A stretch of 64,000 nt of DNA from Halisarca cf. caerulea (GCA_963170055.1 CAUJGJ010000336.1:641201-705200), one strand, 5' to 3'. Positions 18,339 to 61,309 are shown, counted from the stretch's first letter. The notes: generated by a model from the sequence alone, not told the origin. Numbers and translations: made by a program.

Positions 18339-19399
18339 ATTGCATGCTTTACATGCTCACAAATGTAATTATAAAGGTCATCTAAATTTTTAAAGTCTTC
18401 AGAGAATACTATCAATGTCTATAGCATTGATATGTTTTCAAGGAACTTTTAATTTTAATCGATCTTTCTTTGTAGCAAGAGTAGCACAGGACCCCTAAAG
18501 TACTGCATGTTTATCTCACAGTTAATTGGTCAATCAGTGGTCCAAATAAGCTGCATGGTAAGCATGTACAAGGCTGTAACGAGATAGAAATATGACATCA
18601 TCAAAGAAAGGCTTCGCTGGTGAAATTAATACTTCTTCCAACATGAACGAGTAACCACAAGAACACTTCTAACACACTCCAAGTGCAGACTAATAGCTTA
18701 TATATTTGAGTGCCAGAAAGCCTAAAATGGAATTTCGTTCATGCTACTACATAAGTTTGATTTTAACGTTCAATGATTATAATGTGCTAATTTATGTTCA
18801 CCTTTATGAGGGTTAAATTTTCTACTGCATGGGATGCAACTTAAAGGTGTTACGCAGGAGCAAATGTATCTGTAATATCATTACTAGTTACATTTATTAT
18901 TGAGTAATATGTACCTATAACGCATATTAAATCTAAATCATGTGATTGATGTTATTTTCCCGTTCCACCAGCCACTCAGTTAACTGTAGCGCAGAAAATA
19001 GCCTCAAACTAGCCAAAATCTACCTTCTTAGGGGGCAAAATATATCCACAGATATAAACAATATCCATCACAGTAGTTGCATGGTAATTGTGTAATTTGA
19101 TGCAAATAGCAAAAGAATATCAACTACCATTACAACTACTCTGAGACTGAAACAGCTCCATTACAATTACACTACCATTACAGGCAAATGTAAACCTAAT
19201 TACAATTGATTACAATTACTAATTACCATTACCACAACACTGGTTGCATGTGTGTGCAGTGTTGGGGGTAGTAATACTAAAGTATTATGGAAAATTATTA
19301 TCACTATTGCAGGAATCAAGTAATATACCTGTCTTGCAATTAGTAATATATTACAATTAGCTCTTGCATGGTGAGAGTTATATATTATTACAACAAACA

Positions 19400-19419
19400 C
19401 AGACACACACACACACACA

Positions 19420-19468
<49 letters not shown>

Positions 19469-19505
19469 TCACACCCATGCACACCCATGTACATACATGT
19501 ACACC

Positions 19506-19540
<35 letters not shown>

Positions 19541-19541
19541 T

Positions 19542-19611
<70 letters not shown>
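19400..19611. repeat. (CA)n microsatellites, intergenic
   Basis: Two CA tracts separated by a short unique stretch with tgtacatacatgtaca. They lie outside recognised introns. Confidence 0.95.
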
Positions 19612-19615
<4 letters not shown>

Positions 19616-20794
19616 ATACAGACAAACATACTCTTCCTGCATGTCAGGTTACGCTTTTCCTGAGCTCAGCAAGACAGCTATTTCCATGATGTTTCATGTA
19701 TAGTTGTATTCAGCAAAAGTAATTAGCAAATTAACATATAATATTATATAATTTTATAATAAACATTATATTAGTGATGGATAGGGAGGATGCATATAAT
19801 AATATTGTAGCAATATATGGCATAACTATCTAACTTATACATAATATTTTACAATTGCCTTATTGGCAATTAGAAGCCTCCCTATTTATTTTGGCCCAGT
19901 TCTTCTTACTGGACGAAAGTTCTATAATATTCCGCGCATGTTGGTACTTAACTAGCAATTGTTTCTATTGTCTGAAGAAGTATTGTGAGCTAGGAATACA
20001 TAGCAGTTTCAGACAAACTTTGCCTTGGCTGCACCTTTAGATCCCTCTCAATTCAGATGAAACAACACAAAAAGACAGAACAATTGGTGAGCTATCTGAA
20101 AATCGTTCCAGGCTATAGGTAATAATTTTCCGTAAGAAAGTTATAACCGAAAAACCTGTTTCTTTACCCTTTAAAATGGACAAAAGTTAGCATAAATGGT
20201 CAATTTCAATTGGGAGAAACTGCTTAATTGTAGCACTATGCCCATAACAATTTTCACAAACCGAAACATCTTAAGATTCCATCGAAGTTGGATTAGGTGA
20301 GATTCGAAGGCATCTAGAGGTCTGAAGAAGTGCCTTTATCACCATCGTGAACAAAACTGCAATTTTTGTGACGTTTCACGCATATGTAGGCGCAACGTCA
20401 CAAAACTCGCATTCTCCTCCCATCCATGTATGTGAAATTTCCAATGTCATCTGAAAGACGCTAAATGACGCATTAAAAACAGCCGCTAAATGAGGACGTT
20501 GAAAACAAGCCCCACTCACAATTGGAACAAGCAACTGTTCATTATAAACACCCTGTGAAATGGAAAGGAGCCACAGCATTCACTAAGTGTATGTGTTGTA
20601 TTAACGTTTCTTTTATAAGGATACAGTGCACTCCTATGCCATGCCATACCATTGTATTTCAGCAGTCTTTCCACCTCTATTTCCCTAGCCCTCAGTAACA
20701 ATTGGTTATTAATTAATTGTTATTAACAATTAATTAATAGCAATACATGTACAAATATTAACAGTTAGCTGTATATAGAATCATGCCATGCATA

Positions 20795-50764
<29,970 letters not shown>

Positions 50765-52020
50765 GGCAATTGTAAATTACCCTAGCTGATTTTAGTAACA
50801 GTTACAGTAACTGACATACAGTGTATAACTCCTCAATCAGACACGGATCTGCAAAGTGCAATATGAACAACATCCATTATACATCAGTTATATATGAGCA
50901 AGATTATTATAGAGATGATTTAATTCAATTTGATTTCCTGGGAAGACACTGCATATCCTTTAGGGATAGATAACTCCTAGGGTATAGGGTATAGGGTATT
51001 CTTATTTAACCTGAGAACCTTTAGCCAGACGCATGTGAAACATGTCCGCGCTAATTTAGAAGTGTGAAGATTTCAGTCTTTTCTACAGCTTTTTTTATCA
51101 ACTTGTAAATCGATCCGAAGTTTCAGAGCATCAAAGGAGGGCTTAAATGTATAGATAGAAGCATAAACATCTCGGGGGTTACCATTGTGAACGATCTACT
51201 TTATTCTCAAAGAAGCTATAGACTAGTATGGTTTCTTTAAGACTTCCCTGGAGCTTAACTTTTACATTTTAAAGGCCAATTTTGCAGATCTCTGCTTCTC
51301 AGAGGAATCCTCATGTGCCCCCGCACGGAAAAGTTAGTAAAATTAAATGTGTTGCTAAAGTTATTCATGTGAACAAAGATAGTCTTGGAAACGTTCCTCC
51401 ATGTATAGCACCCATGCAAGCATTTCACATTTTAGTAGGGCTAGATAAACCTCACTAGATGCTTCGAGATAACAACAGACTTCTCAAAAGGGAAATTATC
51501 CAAATATTTATGGGATTATCTATGCAGTAAGCCCTTGCTTGATGTTAGGAAGCTTCTACAAGTTGAGAACCGAAGCTGTACAATAAGACTGAAATATTCA
51601 CACCTCTGAATTAGCATGGACATGTCCCACATGCGTATGGTGAAATGACATAGATGAGGAAGACTTATAAATTTAGTGATAGAATTTAGTGAATTGAACC
51701 AATTCAATCTGTAATGAAATATGGTCATTGGTGCACGAGTATGGAAATGGTGTCTGAATGGTGATACATACAAAATTATATATAATTGAGTCATTCATTT
51801 GAAAAGTGGTTTTGTGAACACCCAAAAGTCCGCACAGCATCGGATGCTGTAGGACAAGTGTACTTTTTGTCTAGCACTAACTAAAAAGTATATTATATTT
51901 GATTCTTTAATAAGAGCACAAGTATAATAATCTGTACGCTTGTGAAGGACAGTTCAACAAGCAAAGTTTAAAAGCGTTTCTAACATATATATGATGCAGA
52001 GTAGAACTCTCCATTATATA
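50765..52020. other. Upstream region of the receptor kinase gene
   Basis: It should contain the receptor promoter. Part of it (51040-51200) is a diverged relative of the 52021 repeat (shared cttgt and cagagcatcaaag landmarks). No exon is seen. Confidence 0.45.
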
Positions 52021-52760
52021 ATATTACACAGGGTGTTTACGTCGGGTGTCACGCTAACTCAAAGGTGTGAAAATTTCGGCCATTTTTACAACTTCTGTTC
52101 ACAACTTGTGCAGGTTATAGAGCATCAAAGAAGGACATTTGTAGTTAGTAGACATGTAAACTTCTCATTGAATATAGTTTTTAACGACAGTTGAAGCTGC
52201 TATGAAGGTTTCCCTATATATACCCCTATGAGTGAAGGAATATCTCTGGGTGCTGCATGGTGGAACAACTTCTGGGATGCATTTTTACGTAAATCACGAT
52301 AGCGAAGTATTTAGAGTTTTCCATGTTGCATATTTTGTCATTCCTCTCCCACTCCAAGATCAGTGAAATCAGCCCAGAAAATCAAAACTTCAGGAACATA
52401 ACTCGGGGCAGGAGCGGAGACTCAAAATATGCAACATATGGAAAAGTTGGATCTTGTCAATAACTCACACTCGGTACTACAAAACTATGCAACACCCAGG
52501 CAAGCCTAAAATTCTAAAGAGCTTTAAAGTGTAGTTGCATGTCGAGCATGTGACAGAGCATCTGTGACGACAAAAAACTCTCTAAACACAAGTTCGGCAT
52601 TTGAATATGCCTGAATAACAGCATAAATCACAAGATGAATACGTGACAAATATTTTATAGGTGCTGAAATATAATTTTTCACCACTATGCAAACTGAGAA
52701 GTGATATCATAACAAATGTGGACATATCCCACATGCCTAAGAGAATGTGAATTCACTGTG
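52021..52760. repeat. Long repeat, copy 1
   Basis: Shares with the copies below: acttgtgcaggttatagagc, gaaggaatatctctggg, ctgcatggtg, ttctgggatgcatt, and the tail gtgacagagcatctgtg through tgcaaactgag. It has no coding potential. Confidence 0.75.
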
Positions 52761-53750
52761 TAGTTTGGTAACCTGGACTACAGACACTACGCAGGTAAGT
52801 TATGGCAGATTCGTGGTTGCAAAGGACGTTTTGTGGTTTTGACAGGAATGCAATGAAATCATCTCGCCTAGTACTAATTATCACGTTTTGCCGTGTGACC
52901 ACCTTCCTAGTATTCAAGATTTAAAATGTTGCACCATCAAAGGAAAGGGTTCTGGCCAACTCAGTTAGCAAATGGATCGTAGTAAACTGTTAACGGACAG
53001 ATCTGAAAGTTATCGAGCTTCAAAAGCTCTAACTTGCCTCTGTGTATGAAGGTGTATACATTAGCCTCTCTAATACTTGAGAACACGTTGTGTCATGTGA
53101 CCAAGGGCTTGAGAAGAGCTCTTTCCATAATCAAGTTATGGCAAAAAAGGTGGAGTCTATACCTGTGTGCTTGAAACGATGACAGATTATCATTTAAGGA
53201 CTAAACTTGGAATTCTATTTGGGGAAGATATTTGGTCTTTTTGCTAAGTTTATGTCGCACTGTTTGTTGTCACAGTCGTCCTGTTGACCTATGCAAAAAA
53301 CCTTCGCCTTAACAGCTGAGGAGTGGAGCAGCATCTTCCCTTAATTAGGAAAGTAAGATTAGGATATGCCGTGACTGTCTTATTAATCGACATTTGTGCT
53401 AAAACTCGGAGGTCTTCATCTTGGCCTTTGTGTATTTGTTCATTTTGATATGGTTTAGGAAAAGCGATCATGCAACAGGTACAACATATTTTGGGCTCAT
53501 TAAATAACACAGGATCAAAATATGAATGTTCAACTCGCTATCTAGATGGTTTCTTGGGGCTTTAAGCCAAGCAAGAATAAAGAAGACATTTGATTTAAGA
53601 CATTCGGAAATGGCAACCATAGTGTTTGATGGCAAAAAGTACCATAACTTACCTGCGTATGCCAGAACCTTTTGAACTATTGTGAATAAGCTCCTGCATG
53701 CATGCATGCATGTTGCAATGAGGTGAGTACCATGACCTCACACATTAAAT
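52761..53750. other. Non-coding stretch between repeats
   Basis: No gene, splice-supported exon or recognised element is visible. Confidence 0.4.
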
Positions 53751-54492
53751 ACACAGGGTTTTTAAAACTGTCCTTCACTGACAATTTGCAAACATACTCG
53801 ACGTTTTCTTCTAATACAAATAGATTGGAGTTAAATCTACATATCATATTAGATTTATACTTCCATTAGCTGCTACAAAACTATAAGCATAATGGTAAGT
53901 CTTTTTTAAAGAAAAATAGCACTGAAAAATGCTGTTTTTAACAAACTTTGTCTTTGCCATGAGGTAGAATCATCGAGGATTTTCATGAAACTGACATCAG
54001 CAGGACTAAACCATGCAAAAATCTATTGCATGGGAAATAAGTAATAACCAACATAACGAAGGTTATGGACAAAAAACTTGTGACCTGTTTTTCTGCCCTT
54101 TGAGAGGCAAAAATTGCCCATAAATGTGAATGCAGTAAAGAAATACCTGATTATAACACTTCCTCCTAGCAAAGTTGGAAAATTTAAAGATATGGCACCG
54201 AAAGCATAATGATTAGAAAAAAATTTTGACCTGTGGTAAAGCATGCAGGTGAACGTTCAACTTAGTAAATGCAGCCATTTTAACTTACTATTACTATTAT
54301 TCATGTATACGTAGGTGTAACGCCACCAAAGTTGTAATCTCTTTCCCATTCTTTTAGTTCATGAAACTTCAAATGTTGTCTTGCATGAAGACGCTAAATG
54401 ACGCTTCCAGAACAGCCACTAATTAATGACATAGTAAACAAGCAACACCCACAATCTAAGTGATCCACAGGTGGTTATAAACATCCTTTGTA
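53751..54492. mobile_element. MITE-like element with acacaggg end
   Basis: The left end is acacagggtttttaaaactg and the right end ggttataaacatcctttgta is an approximate complement. The right part resembles 20380-20556. Confidence 0.5.
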
Positions 54493-54499
54493 GTAGTTA

Positions 54500-55436
54500 T
54501 GTAGATCAGCCAAGTCTTGACAACACATGTGGGACATGTTCGTGTGCTATATGGAATGTGTAAAACTTTCACTCATTTTCCAACTTGGGTTCTCAACTTG
54601 CACAAGGTTTATAGAATATCAAAGAGGGATGTCTGTAGTTAGCAGATATGTTAACTTCTTGTTGAATAACTGTTGTCTATGTTGAAGCTACATGCAATGA
54701 AAGTATTCTTCACCCCTACACGTGAAGGAATATCTCTGGGAACGGCTTCTGGGATGCATTCTTTATATAAATTGCAATAGCGAAATATTTACCAGGTTTT
54801 CCAAGTTGCGTATTTTATCATTCCTATCCAAAGCCCTGATCGGTAAAATCAGCTCCCAAAATATAAGGCACCGATTTCTTGGACAGGAATAAAAATTCAA
54901 AATACGCAACATGGAAAAGTTAGATTGTGCCAATATAACTTGCAGTTGACACTATGAAACCGTCTTAGCCTTACTCCGTCATGTAGTATATACCCAGTGC
55001 AAAACTAAAATTCTGAAGAAATTGAAAGTTTAGCCACAAGTCAATATGTGACAGAGCATCTGTGAAGACAGGAAACGTCACTAAACACGGATTCAGCATT
55101 CGTATATGCCCAAATAACAGCACGAATCATGAGACCAATGCATGACTAATATTATTATAATATTATGCACTGAAATATAATACTTCACCACTATGCAAAC
55201 TGAGGAGCACTATCACAACAGATGTGGACATGTCCCACAATGAGAACCTATAGAAACCTTGTGCTGCAATGGATGGTCTTCAATTACCAATTCACAATAG
55301 TGCAAAAGGTTCTGGCATAGTGTCTATAGTTCTGGGTTACCACCCTACACATCGAATTTACATTCTCATGAATATCCATTCAAACAAGGCCAGATTTCAA
55401 GCGTAGGTGACATCGTCTGTTTTAGAATGACTGAAT
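54500..55436. repeat. Long repeat, copy 2
   Basis: The most complete copy, extending from ttcaacttgg/caacttgcacaaggt through ggccagatttcaagcgta. It is directly followed by the third copy. Confidence 0.75.
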
Positions 55437-55808
55437 GTAGTTTTTAACGACTGTTGTCTATGTTGAAGCTACATCCAATGAAAGTATTCCCTACCTCTAC
55501 TCGTGAAGGAATTTCTCTGGGTGCTGCATGGTGCAACAGCTTCTGGGATACATATTTACACAAATCACGATTTGTCCCGCCTAACAACCGCTTCCGGATC
55601 CTGTCATCCATTGTTTCATTAATGACATCATTGGTCGAAGAAAAAGGTCTGGCGCTTATCCTGGACAGCCGAAGAATGTTAACTGATGTCGAAATCGATA
55701 TGAATATGTTTAAAATTCCTATTGATGGGGTTGCAAGCGGCTGGCTGTGGTGCTATAATATAGTAAGAATATGGCAACAGCTGAACAAATGCGGACTTGG
55801 TGGAATAA

Positions 55809-56260
55809 TTGTCTGACCATCTGCTCTCCTTGTCAAAGCTAGCTGCTGTTGTGCTGATGCAAATTTATGTTTCCTCCATGGGATACTTAAGTCTGAAGAC
55901 AAAGCAGCAGGAACTTAACTTTCTGAAAGGTTGTGATGTTTTGTTTCTCTGCCGACAGGGTATGGCAAATTGCTCGTTTTTGCCATATTACCATCGCTGT
56001 TCCATTTGGTAATAAGAAGAATAGAGTTAAGTATTGTTATTGTAGTCAGCCCTTTGGCTGCCCTGATTCTGGAAAAAATGTCTGCCTTTTCTCGAATGAG
56101 CTTTATGTACAAATTTCTGGCGATCTGCAATCAGATGAAAGAGTCTACCGAAGAGTCATCAATAGTAACTACCAATTGGTCATTTTAATGCCCGAGAATC
56201 TTTTTTACAACCCTTTGGGAAGTAGCCTCGCACCAGGCATCATGTCACATTCTTCTCATG
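55809..56260 (+). pseudogene. Decayed RecQ-family DNA helicase fragment
   Basis: Plus-strand pieces in shifting frames give, in order, GYLSLKTKQQELNFLKGCDV (Q-motif region), FAILPSLFHLV and IVIVVSPLAALILEKMSAFS (motif I/Ia region), and GDLQSDERVYRRVINSNYQL followed by VILMPENLF (motif Ib region). At least two frameshifts separate them, and the Walker A GKS is replaced. RecQ-like ORFs often travel with invertebrate transposons. The helicase core after motif Ib is missing. Confidence 0.65.
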
Positions 56261-56706
56261 AAGCTGTGGTTTGTAGATTCTTGTGCCTGACTGATAGGGA
56301 ATTTGCACCTACATGCAGGTATATATAGCAAATTAAAATGAATGAAATGAAAAATACATGCATGCATGTACAAATTAAATTTTATTATTAGCTGTATGTA
56401 TACACTAGTGCACAGAAAGGCAAAATAAATTTGCTGTAGTATAGGCAGGACTCCTGACGCAGCAAAACCCTAACTCCATACTACCTGCCGGGCCTATAAC
56501 CACTCTGAAATAAATAGCATAATACTTTCAAGGCAAGGGCTAAAATCATGAATCAATTAAATCAGTGAAACAATTTCAGATCTTTACTACAATGTCATAG
56601 GATAGCTCATGCAGCATCTCATGGAGGAGACTGCATGTGAATGTCACAAAATAGCTTATAGCTATAGTGTGTTCACATAAATGCATAAAGCTAAAGGCAT
56701 ACTTAC

Positions 56707-56991
56707 TATCAATGATGGGTCTTCTGCAGCTGTATCAATATGTTTTGCCCTCTTAATTGGTGTGGAGGTGACCAATTCGGTGTCTCCGGCTTCCAGGACC
56801 GAGAAGAGGCACGGGTGTTGACACATGTGACTGTCCTTGTGTTACAACGGTAAAACGTGTCTCAGCCTTCTTGAGATCATCCCTACGGGTGAAAATCCTC
56901 TGAACCAGGATGCTACAGTCGTCACATACGCAACTGTTGGCTGTGGTATATAACAACTGCAATTCAGTCTCATTGATGATAGTCCCACACT
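56707..56991 (-). pseudogene. Exon-like Cys-rich segment with a frameshift
   Basis: It is bounded by a good acceptor (tttctttcag before 56991) and donor (GTAAGT after 56707). One frame reads CGTIINETELQLLYTTANSC then VCDDCSILVQRIFTRRDDL; a +1 shift is needed to continue as CLFSVLEAGDTELVTSTPIK and RAKHIDTAAEDPSLI. The CxxC-like spacing suggests a zinc-binding module. I do not recognise the family. Confidence 0.35.
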
Positions 56992-57154
56992 CTGAAAGAA
57001 AATTACTACTCTACCTCTTCTGTAAATATTCGGCTTTCCTGGCACTATCAAAGTGTTGGGTTTGGTGCGATGCATTGGTACTCGAATAGCTTTCACACAA
57101 ACACAACAACTCAAGGGGTCATAATGCAGCATTTGCCATATTCTTTCTATATAC

Positions 57155-57945
57155 AGACCGCACCACACGCAGGTGAGTTATGTCCAGTTTTGGCCATAAC
57201 TCAAAATGGCCGCCCTTTTGGAAGCACTCAAAATACACGCTTTGTTTTGCTTTCTGCATAAGATTATGGTGACATTTACTAGTTCTTTTGTATTCTGAAC
57301 ATATTGAAGTTATGTTGGTACACTTTTAACGATTGTCTACGATGACTTGATCCTGCTAACAGCATTTTTTTCAGGTACTGTAAAATCAAGAAAACGGCGA
57401 AGAGGCGGTGGTAAAAATCTCAGCTTCTGAACACACCAGTAAGTTCAAACGACTCCTTAGGTTCAATAACTAACTGAAAGATTCCTGGAGCATGGTAGCT
57501 CAAAGCATGGCTGTTATGTCCAGGGGTTTACTTCCTTTTCTGAGGTCTCAAGCCACAAAACACGGGGCATAACTCGAACGGTAAAAGGTACAGAGCTCCA
57601 GGAATCTTTCACCGTGGTTTCGACTATTGGGAACACGATAGACCTACTCACGATCCTCCAAGTTGAGATTTTTACCACCGCCTTTTACAAAGAAATTTTC
57701 CGCTCGAACACAACTCTTCCTGAGCCTGTTGTCACATGCTGTCACATGTTCTACGAAAGCGTTAGGTCATATTTTTCGTATACTCGCGCATTCGTTCCGT
57801 TTGAACATGACGTCTTCACCAAAATCAGGCTATCTGCGCGTGACAAACCCTTGTGGTTACCGCTATAATGAAATTCATTGCCCGAAGACGTATAACGTTA
57901 CATTTATGGCTGGTTTCGGACATAACACACCTGCGCAGCTCATAG
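57155..57945. repeat. Degenerate fold-back region
   Basis: Nested inverted matches: acgcaggtgagttatgtcc with ggacataacacacctgcgc, aggcggtggtaaaaatctca with tgagatttttaccaccgcct, and gaaagattcctggagc with gctccaggaatctttc. Together they define a large hairpin. Confidence 0.65.
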
Positions 57946-58329
57946 CTTATGGCTATATATACATTCATAGCAATATTTATTTTAAACATAGGGACTGTCA
58001 TATCATGATCAATTAGGGTATAAACATTCTTCAGCTGTCTATGAACGCTTGGGTGCTGCACAAGACAGGGCATAGGAAAAGTACCAGACCCTTCCTCCGT
58101 GACCAATGACATGATCAATAAATATGAAGTGGAGGAAGCGCAAAACTACAATTCTGAAGAACATTATATAGTTTATTTAAATGTCAGCATGTGACAGAGC
58201 ATATCTGTCATAACAGAAAACATCACTAAACATGCACAGATTCAGCATTCGCATAAACCCAAATAGCATAACGAATCACAAGATAAATGTGTGACAAATT
58301 TTTATTATTTTTATGTTTAAGAAATATAA

Positions 58330-59102
58330 TACACAGGGCATTTATATCAGTCCACAGCTGCTTGGGATTTGGGGCATGCACATACCAAATTTATGAACAA
58401 CGTCACCCCTAACAGTAAACAATGTCACCACAAATTGTAAACAACGTCACACAAATGAGGACGTTACTGAAGGTGTCCCATGTAAGCAGATACCGCTATT
58501 AGTGATGTCACAGCCCCGCATCACGAGACGTTATCAAAAATGGCCGTTTTTAGTAGGCAACTAGAAACAGCTTTTCCGGAGGAGAAAACACCCTACAACA
58601 TTCCTGTTTGTTCCACTTTTGGATTTAATATATTCTTGGCTATAGGAATTTGCTTGTTGAATAATGCTATAAGAAGGTAAGCGAAAGTAAATACCGTATT
58701 TGTTTCCATTTTCGGCCGATTTGGGCACCAAAAAAGTGTTTTTTTTTCCAAATAAAAGGTTCTAACAAGGTTATAATAGTGAACAACAAGCAAATTCATA
58801 TAGTTTAGATATTTTGCTAGCAACTAAAGTAAATTTCATGAAACTCCAGTATCATCTTCTCTTCCGGAAATGGCAATTTCTGTCTTTTACCAAAAGTTTA
58901 TGGCTACTTTGTTGTTGCCTCAAATTTGTCTGTTTCGTACTTTCTCTTATTCAGGTGTGCCTGCCAATAACATTTGTTTAATTTTATATAGTGTATTGCA
59001 TAAGTTTATTCGTATTGAGACATAATATGCTATGAAATTTGGTCAAGTTTCACGACGGCCATTTACCGTTATACCCGAGGGCTGAAATAAATACCCTGTG
59101 TA
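58330..59102. mobile_element. MITE-like element inside long repeat copy 3
   Basis: The left end tacacagggcatttatatca pairs with the right end tgaaataaataccctgtgta. The flanks rejoin in frame with the undisturbed repeat copy. The interior holds gtaaacaacgtcac-type repeats and no ORF of note. Confidence 0.75.
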
Positions 59103-59345
59103 TGCAAACTGAGAGGCACTATCACAACAAATGTGGACACGTCCCACATGTGACCCTATAGAAACTTTGTGCTGCAATGCATGGTCTTAGATTACCAATT
59201 CACAATAGTGCAAAAGGTTCTGGCATTGTGTCCATAGTTCCGGGTTATACCACTCTACGCAGTGAATTCACATTCTTGTGTGTATGTGTTTACACAAGGC
59301 CAGATTTCAAGCGTATGTGACACCATCTATTTTAACCTAACCCAA

Positions 59346-60128
59346 TTGAACTCTTTGGAGCTGAAGTTTTATACTAGTAAAAATGGGTACATACATTGTA
59401 AATTGCTGTGACTATTTTAGATTCTTCCAAATCGATTGAGCTCAGAAAACAAATGTGGACAAATATTCATGTATTTGGCCATGGGAGATGAATTACTCCT
59501 ATTCCTGAAAGGAATTCAAACAACTACAGAAGTACCTGAAATTTTCAGCCTTTATTAGCCTTTATCAGTATAATTCAGAAGTGTCAGGTGGCCAAATTTG
59601 TATCTGGCGGAACTGGCATTTTTTACTCTATAGCTAGTATAAAGCAGTACTTGACCATGGGTGAGCAGCTACTGCTATTCCATGTCGTGTGCACTAGGTC
59701 AATTTGTATGCATGACAACAGCAATGAAAAATGCGTTTTTCGGCATAACATATAGTAGAGTTGGCCGAATTCGATGAAATGTGCACTGGTATATAGAAAC
59801 CTTCTTTTATGTGTTATCAGTGAGCCAAATTTCATCAAAATCCATTGATCTTGATTTCCTCGTTGTGAACCCTAACCACACTTCCTGGAATCAGTTGACA
59901 AGCAATAATGGCAGATTAAGTACTTTACAGTCAACATGATGACGCTAATGAGGTGATGCTTATTGTGAATTGTGGTGAGTGGCTGTGGGTCTTACATCAA
60001 CTTGCAATTGTGATGCAGTCTTGAAATATGATGGTACGAGAAAGGAAATTTAAAGTGCTGAGTGAATGGGAGTGAGGGGGAGTGCAATAAAAAGAGCGGG
60101 AAATTAGAGTGTGTGTTATGTGAGGCCA
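59346..60128. other. Non-coding stretch
   Basis: No exon, element end or long repeat recognised. Confidence 0.4.
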
Positions 60129-60540
60129 TTAAGTACATACATATATTACACTGAGCAGGATACAGAGGGCACATACAATCAATATAGGGTGAGGTGTGGG
60201 TGAGGGTAATTGCATGAAGTCAAAGATTAGTAACTGACACTGAGAACACGGACAGACAAAGTGAAATGTGCAAGTGTTGCTGGGGTCGAAGTTGGTGGTG
60301 AACTGGTCCCACATGAACTTTATAATAAGATGTTTGATGGCGTTGAAAGGTAGGTCTAGGTTGATATGTGGTAATGAATTCCATAATTTAACTACTTTGT
60401 TGAAGAAGTGTCTGCATATTGACGTCCGGGTGTGATTATATCGTAGCTTGGATTTGGTACCGAATCTGGTGTTTGATGTAGCGAAATTTTCGTGAATATT
60501 ATTATTACCTGTTAAAGCTAGTTTGTCTTTTCCTCTAGCT
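60129..60540 (-). mobile_element. LINE C-terminal fragment
   Basis: The minus-strand frame is open over about 135 codons: SNTRFGTKSKLRYNHTRTSI, CRHFFNKVVKLWNSLP, then FMWDQFTTNFDPSNTCTFHF and VCPCSQC before a stop. This is the typical end of a CR1/jockey-like reverse transcriptase, 5'-truncated. Confidence 0.75.
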
Positions 60541-60689
60541 TCCTAGACCAGTACTATGCCATCCTTTTTTTAAGCCAGGTTGATTGTGAGCTCGTTTTTT
60601 GGTATCATCTACGTGTTTCCAAAACTCGACTATTGCGGCAATGCGCATGAGGTACGCTTATGGTTTTGTGTTTTCTAGCTTTCGTGTTA

Positions 60690-61305
60690 CTTTTCAAATG
60701 ATAGGGGTCACAATGAAAAATATCATTGCTGTCGGAAACATCCGAAAATAATGTTTTAGATGAAAGTCAGTACGGCAAATCTAATGGTGGTGACCGTTTT
60801 TCGATTGGTTGAAGTATGACCAAGTTATGCGTAAAATCATATTTTGCTGCAACGCAGGTGGTTTAAGTAGAGCAATCTCCCCCAATTTTCTGCTATGGAT
60901 AGCCGAGGGATGGATCATCCTTGCACAGCGTGAGGGTTTGTTTCGCGTATGTTTCCAGCTTGTAAGGACGTTTAGTGTGGAAATTTCGGAGACCCCCCTC
61001 CGACAAATGCAAGGATAACTGTCCGAAATACGCCTTTCCTAGTCGATCATGACAGTGGTGAGTATCTGCTACAATTTTGGATCCATTTCATTTAACTCCG
61101 CATTGGTGGAAAGTAGTTTTCTCGCGCGCGTTGCACCACAATTTTGATTAATTTTTATGCATAACTTGGTCATACTTCGACCAATCGAAAAACGGTTACC
61201 ACCATTAGATTCGCTGTACTGAATTTCATCTAAAACAGTATTTTCGGATGATTCCGACGGCAATGAATTTTTCATTGTGACCCCTACAAATGATCTATCG
61301 CTTAT
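60690..61305. repeat. Fold-back element with about 160-bp arms
   Basis: 60700-60860 (ggggtcacaatgaaaaat, cgtttttcgattggttgaag, tgaccaagttatgc) pairs with 61140-61290 on the opposite strand at high similarity. The spacer is about 280 bp. Confidence 0.85.
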
Positions 61306-61309
61306 CTTA

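Larger units (their letters stand above)
17791..20794. other. Convergent intergenic region
   Basis: It lies between the 3' ends of the sphingomyelinase (plus) and receptor kinase (minus) genes, so it holds both 3' UTRs. AATAAA is at 18333-18338 and CA tracts at 19400-19611. The 20380-20556 block resembles the right end of the element at 53751-54492 (shared gacgctaaatgacgc and terminal ataaacaccctgtg). No exon is seen. Confidence 0.55.
55437..59345. repeat. Long repeat, copy 3, split by two insertions
   Basis: Its pieces at 55437-55572, 58130-58329 and 59103-59345 align consecutively with copy 2 (54660-54770, 54995-55190 and 55195-55420). The breaks hold about 2.56 kb with the RecQ-like fragment and a 773-bp MITE-like element. 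Confidence 0.75.

Noticed and set aside
55454..55816. Plus-strand frame of 120 codons
   Set aside because: It starts inside long repeat copy 3 and runs into the inserted DNA. No domain is recognised, and only the following region shows RecQ-like motifs.
56753..57168. Other minus-strand frames overlapping the Cys-rich exon-like segment
   Set aside because: They cross its acceptor and have no motif support.
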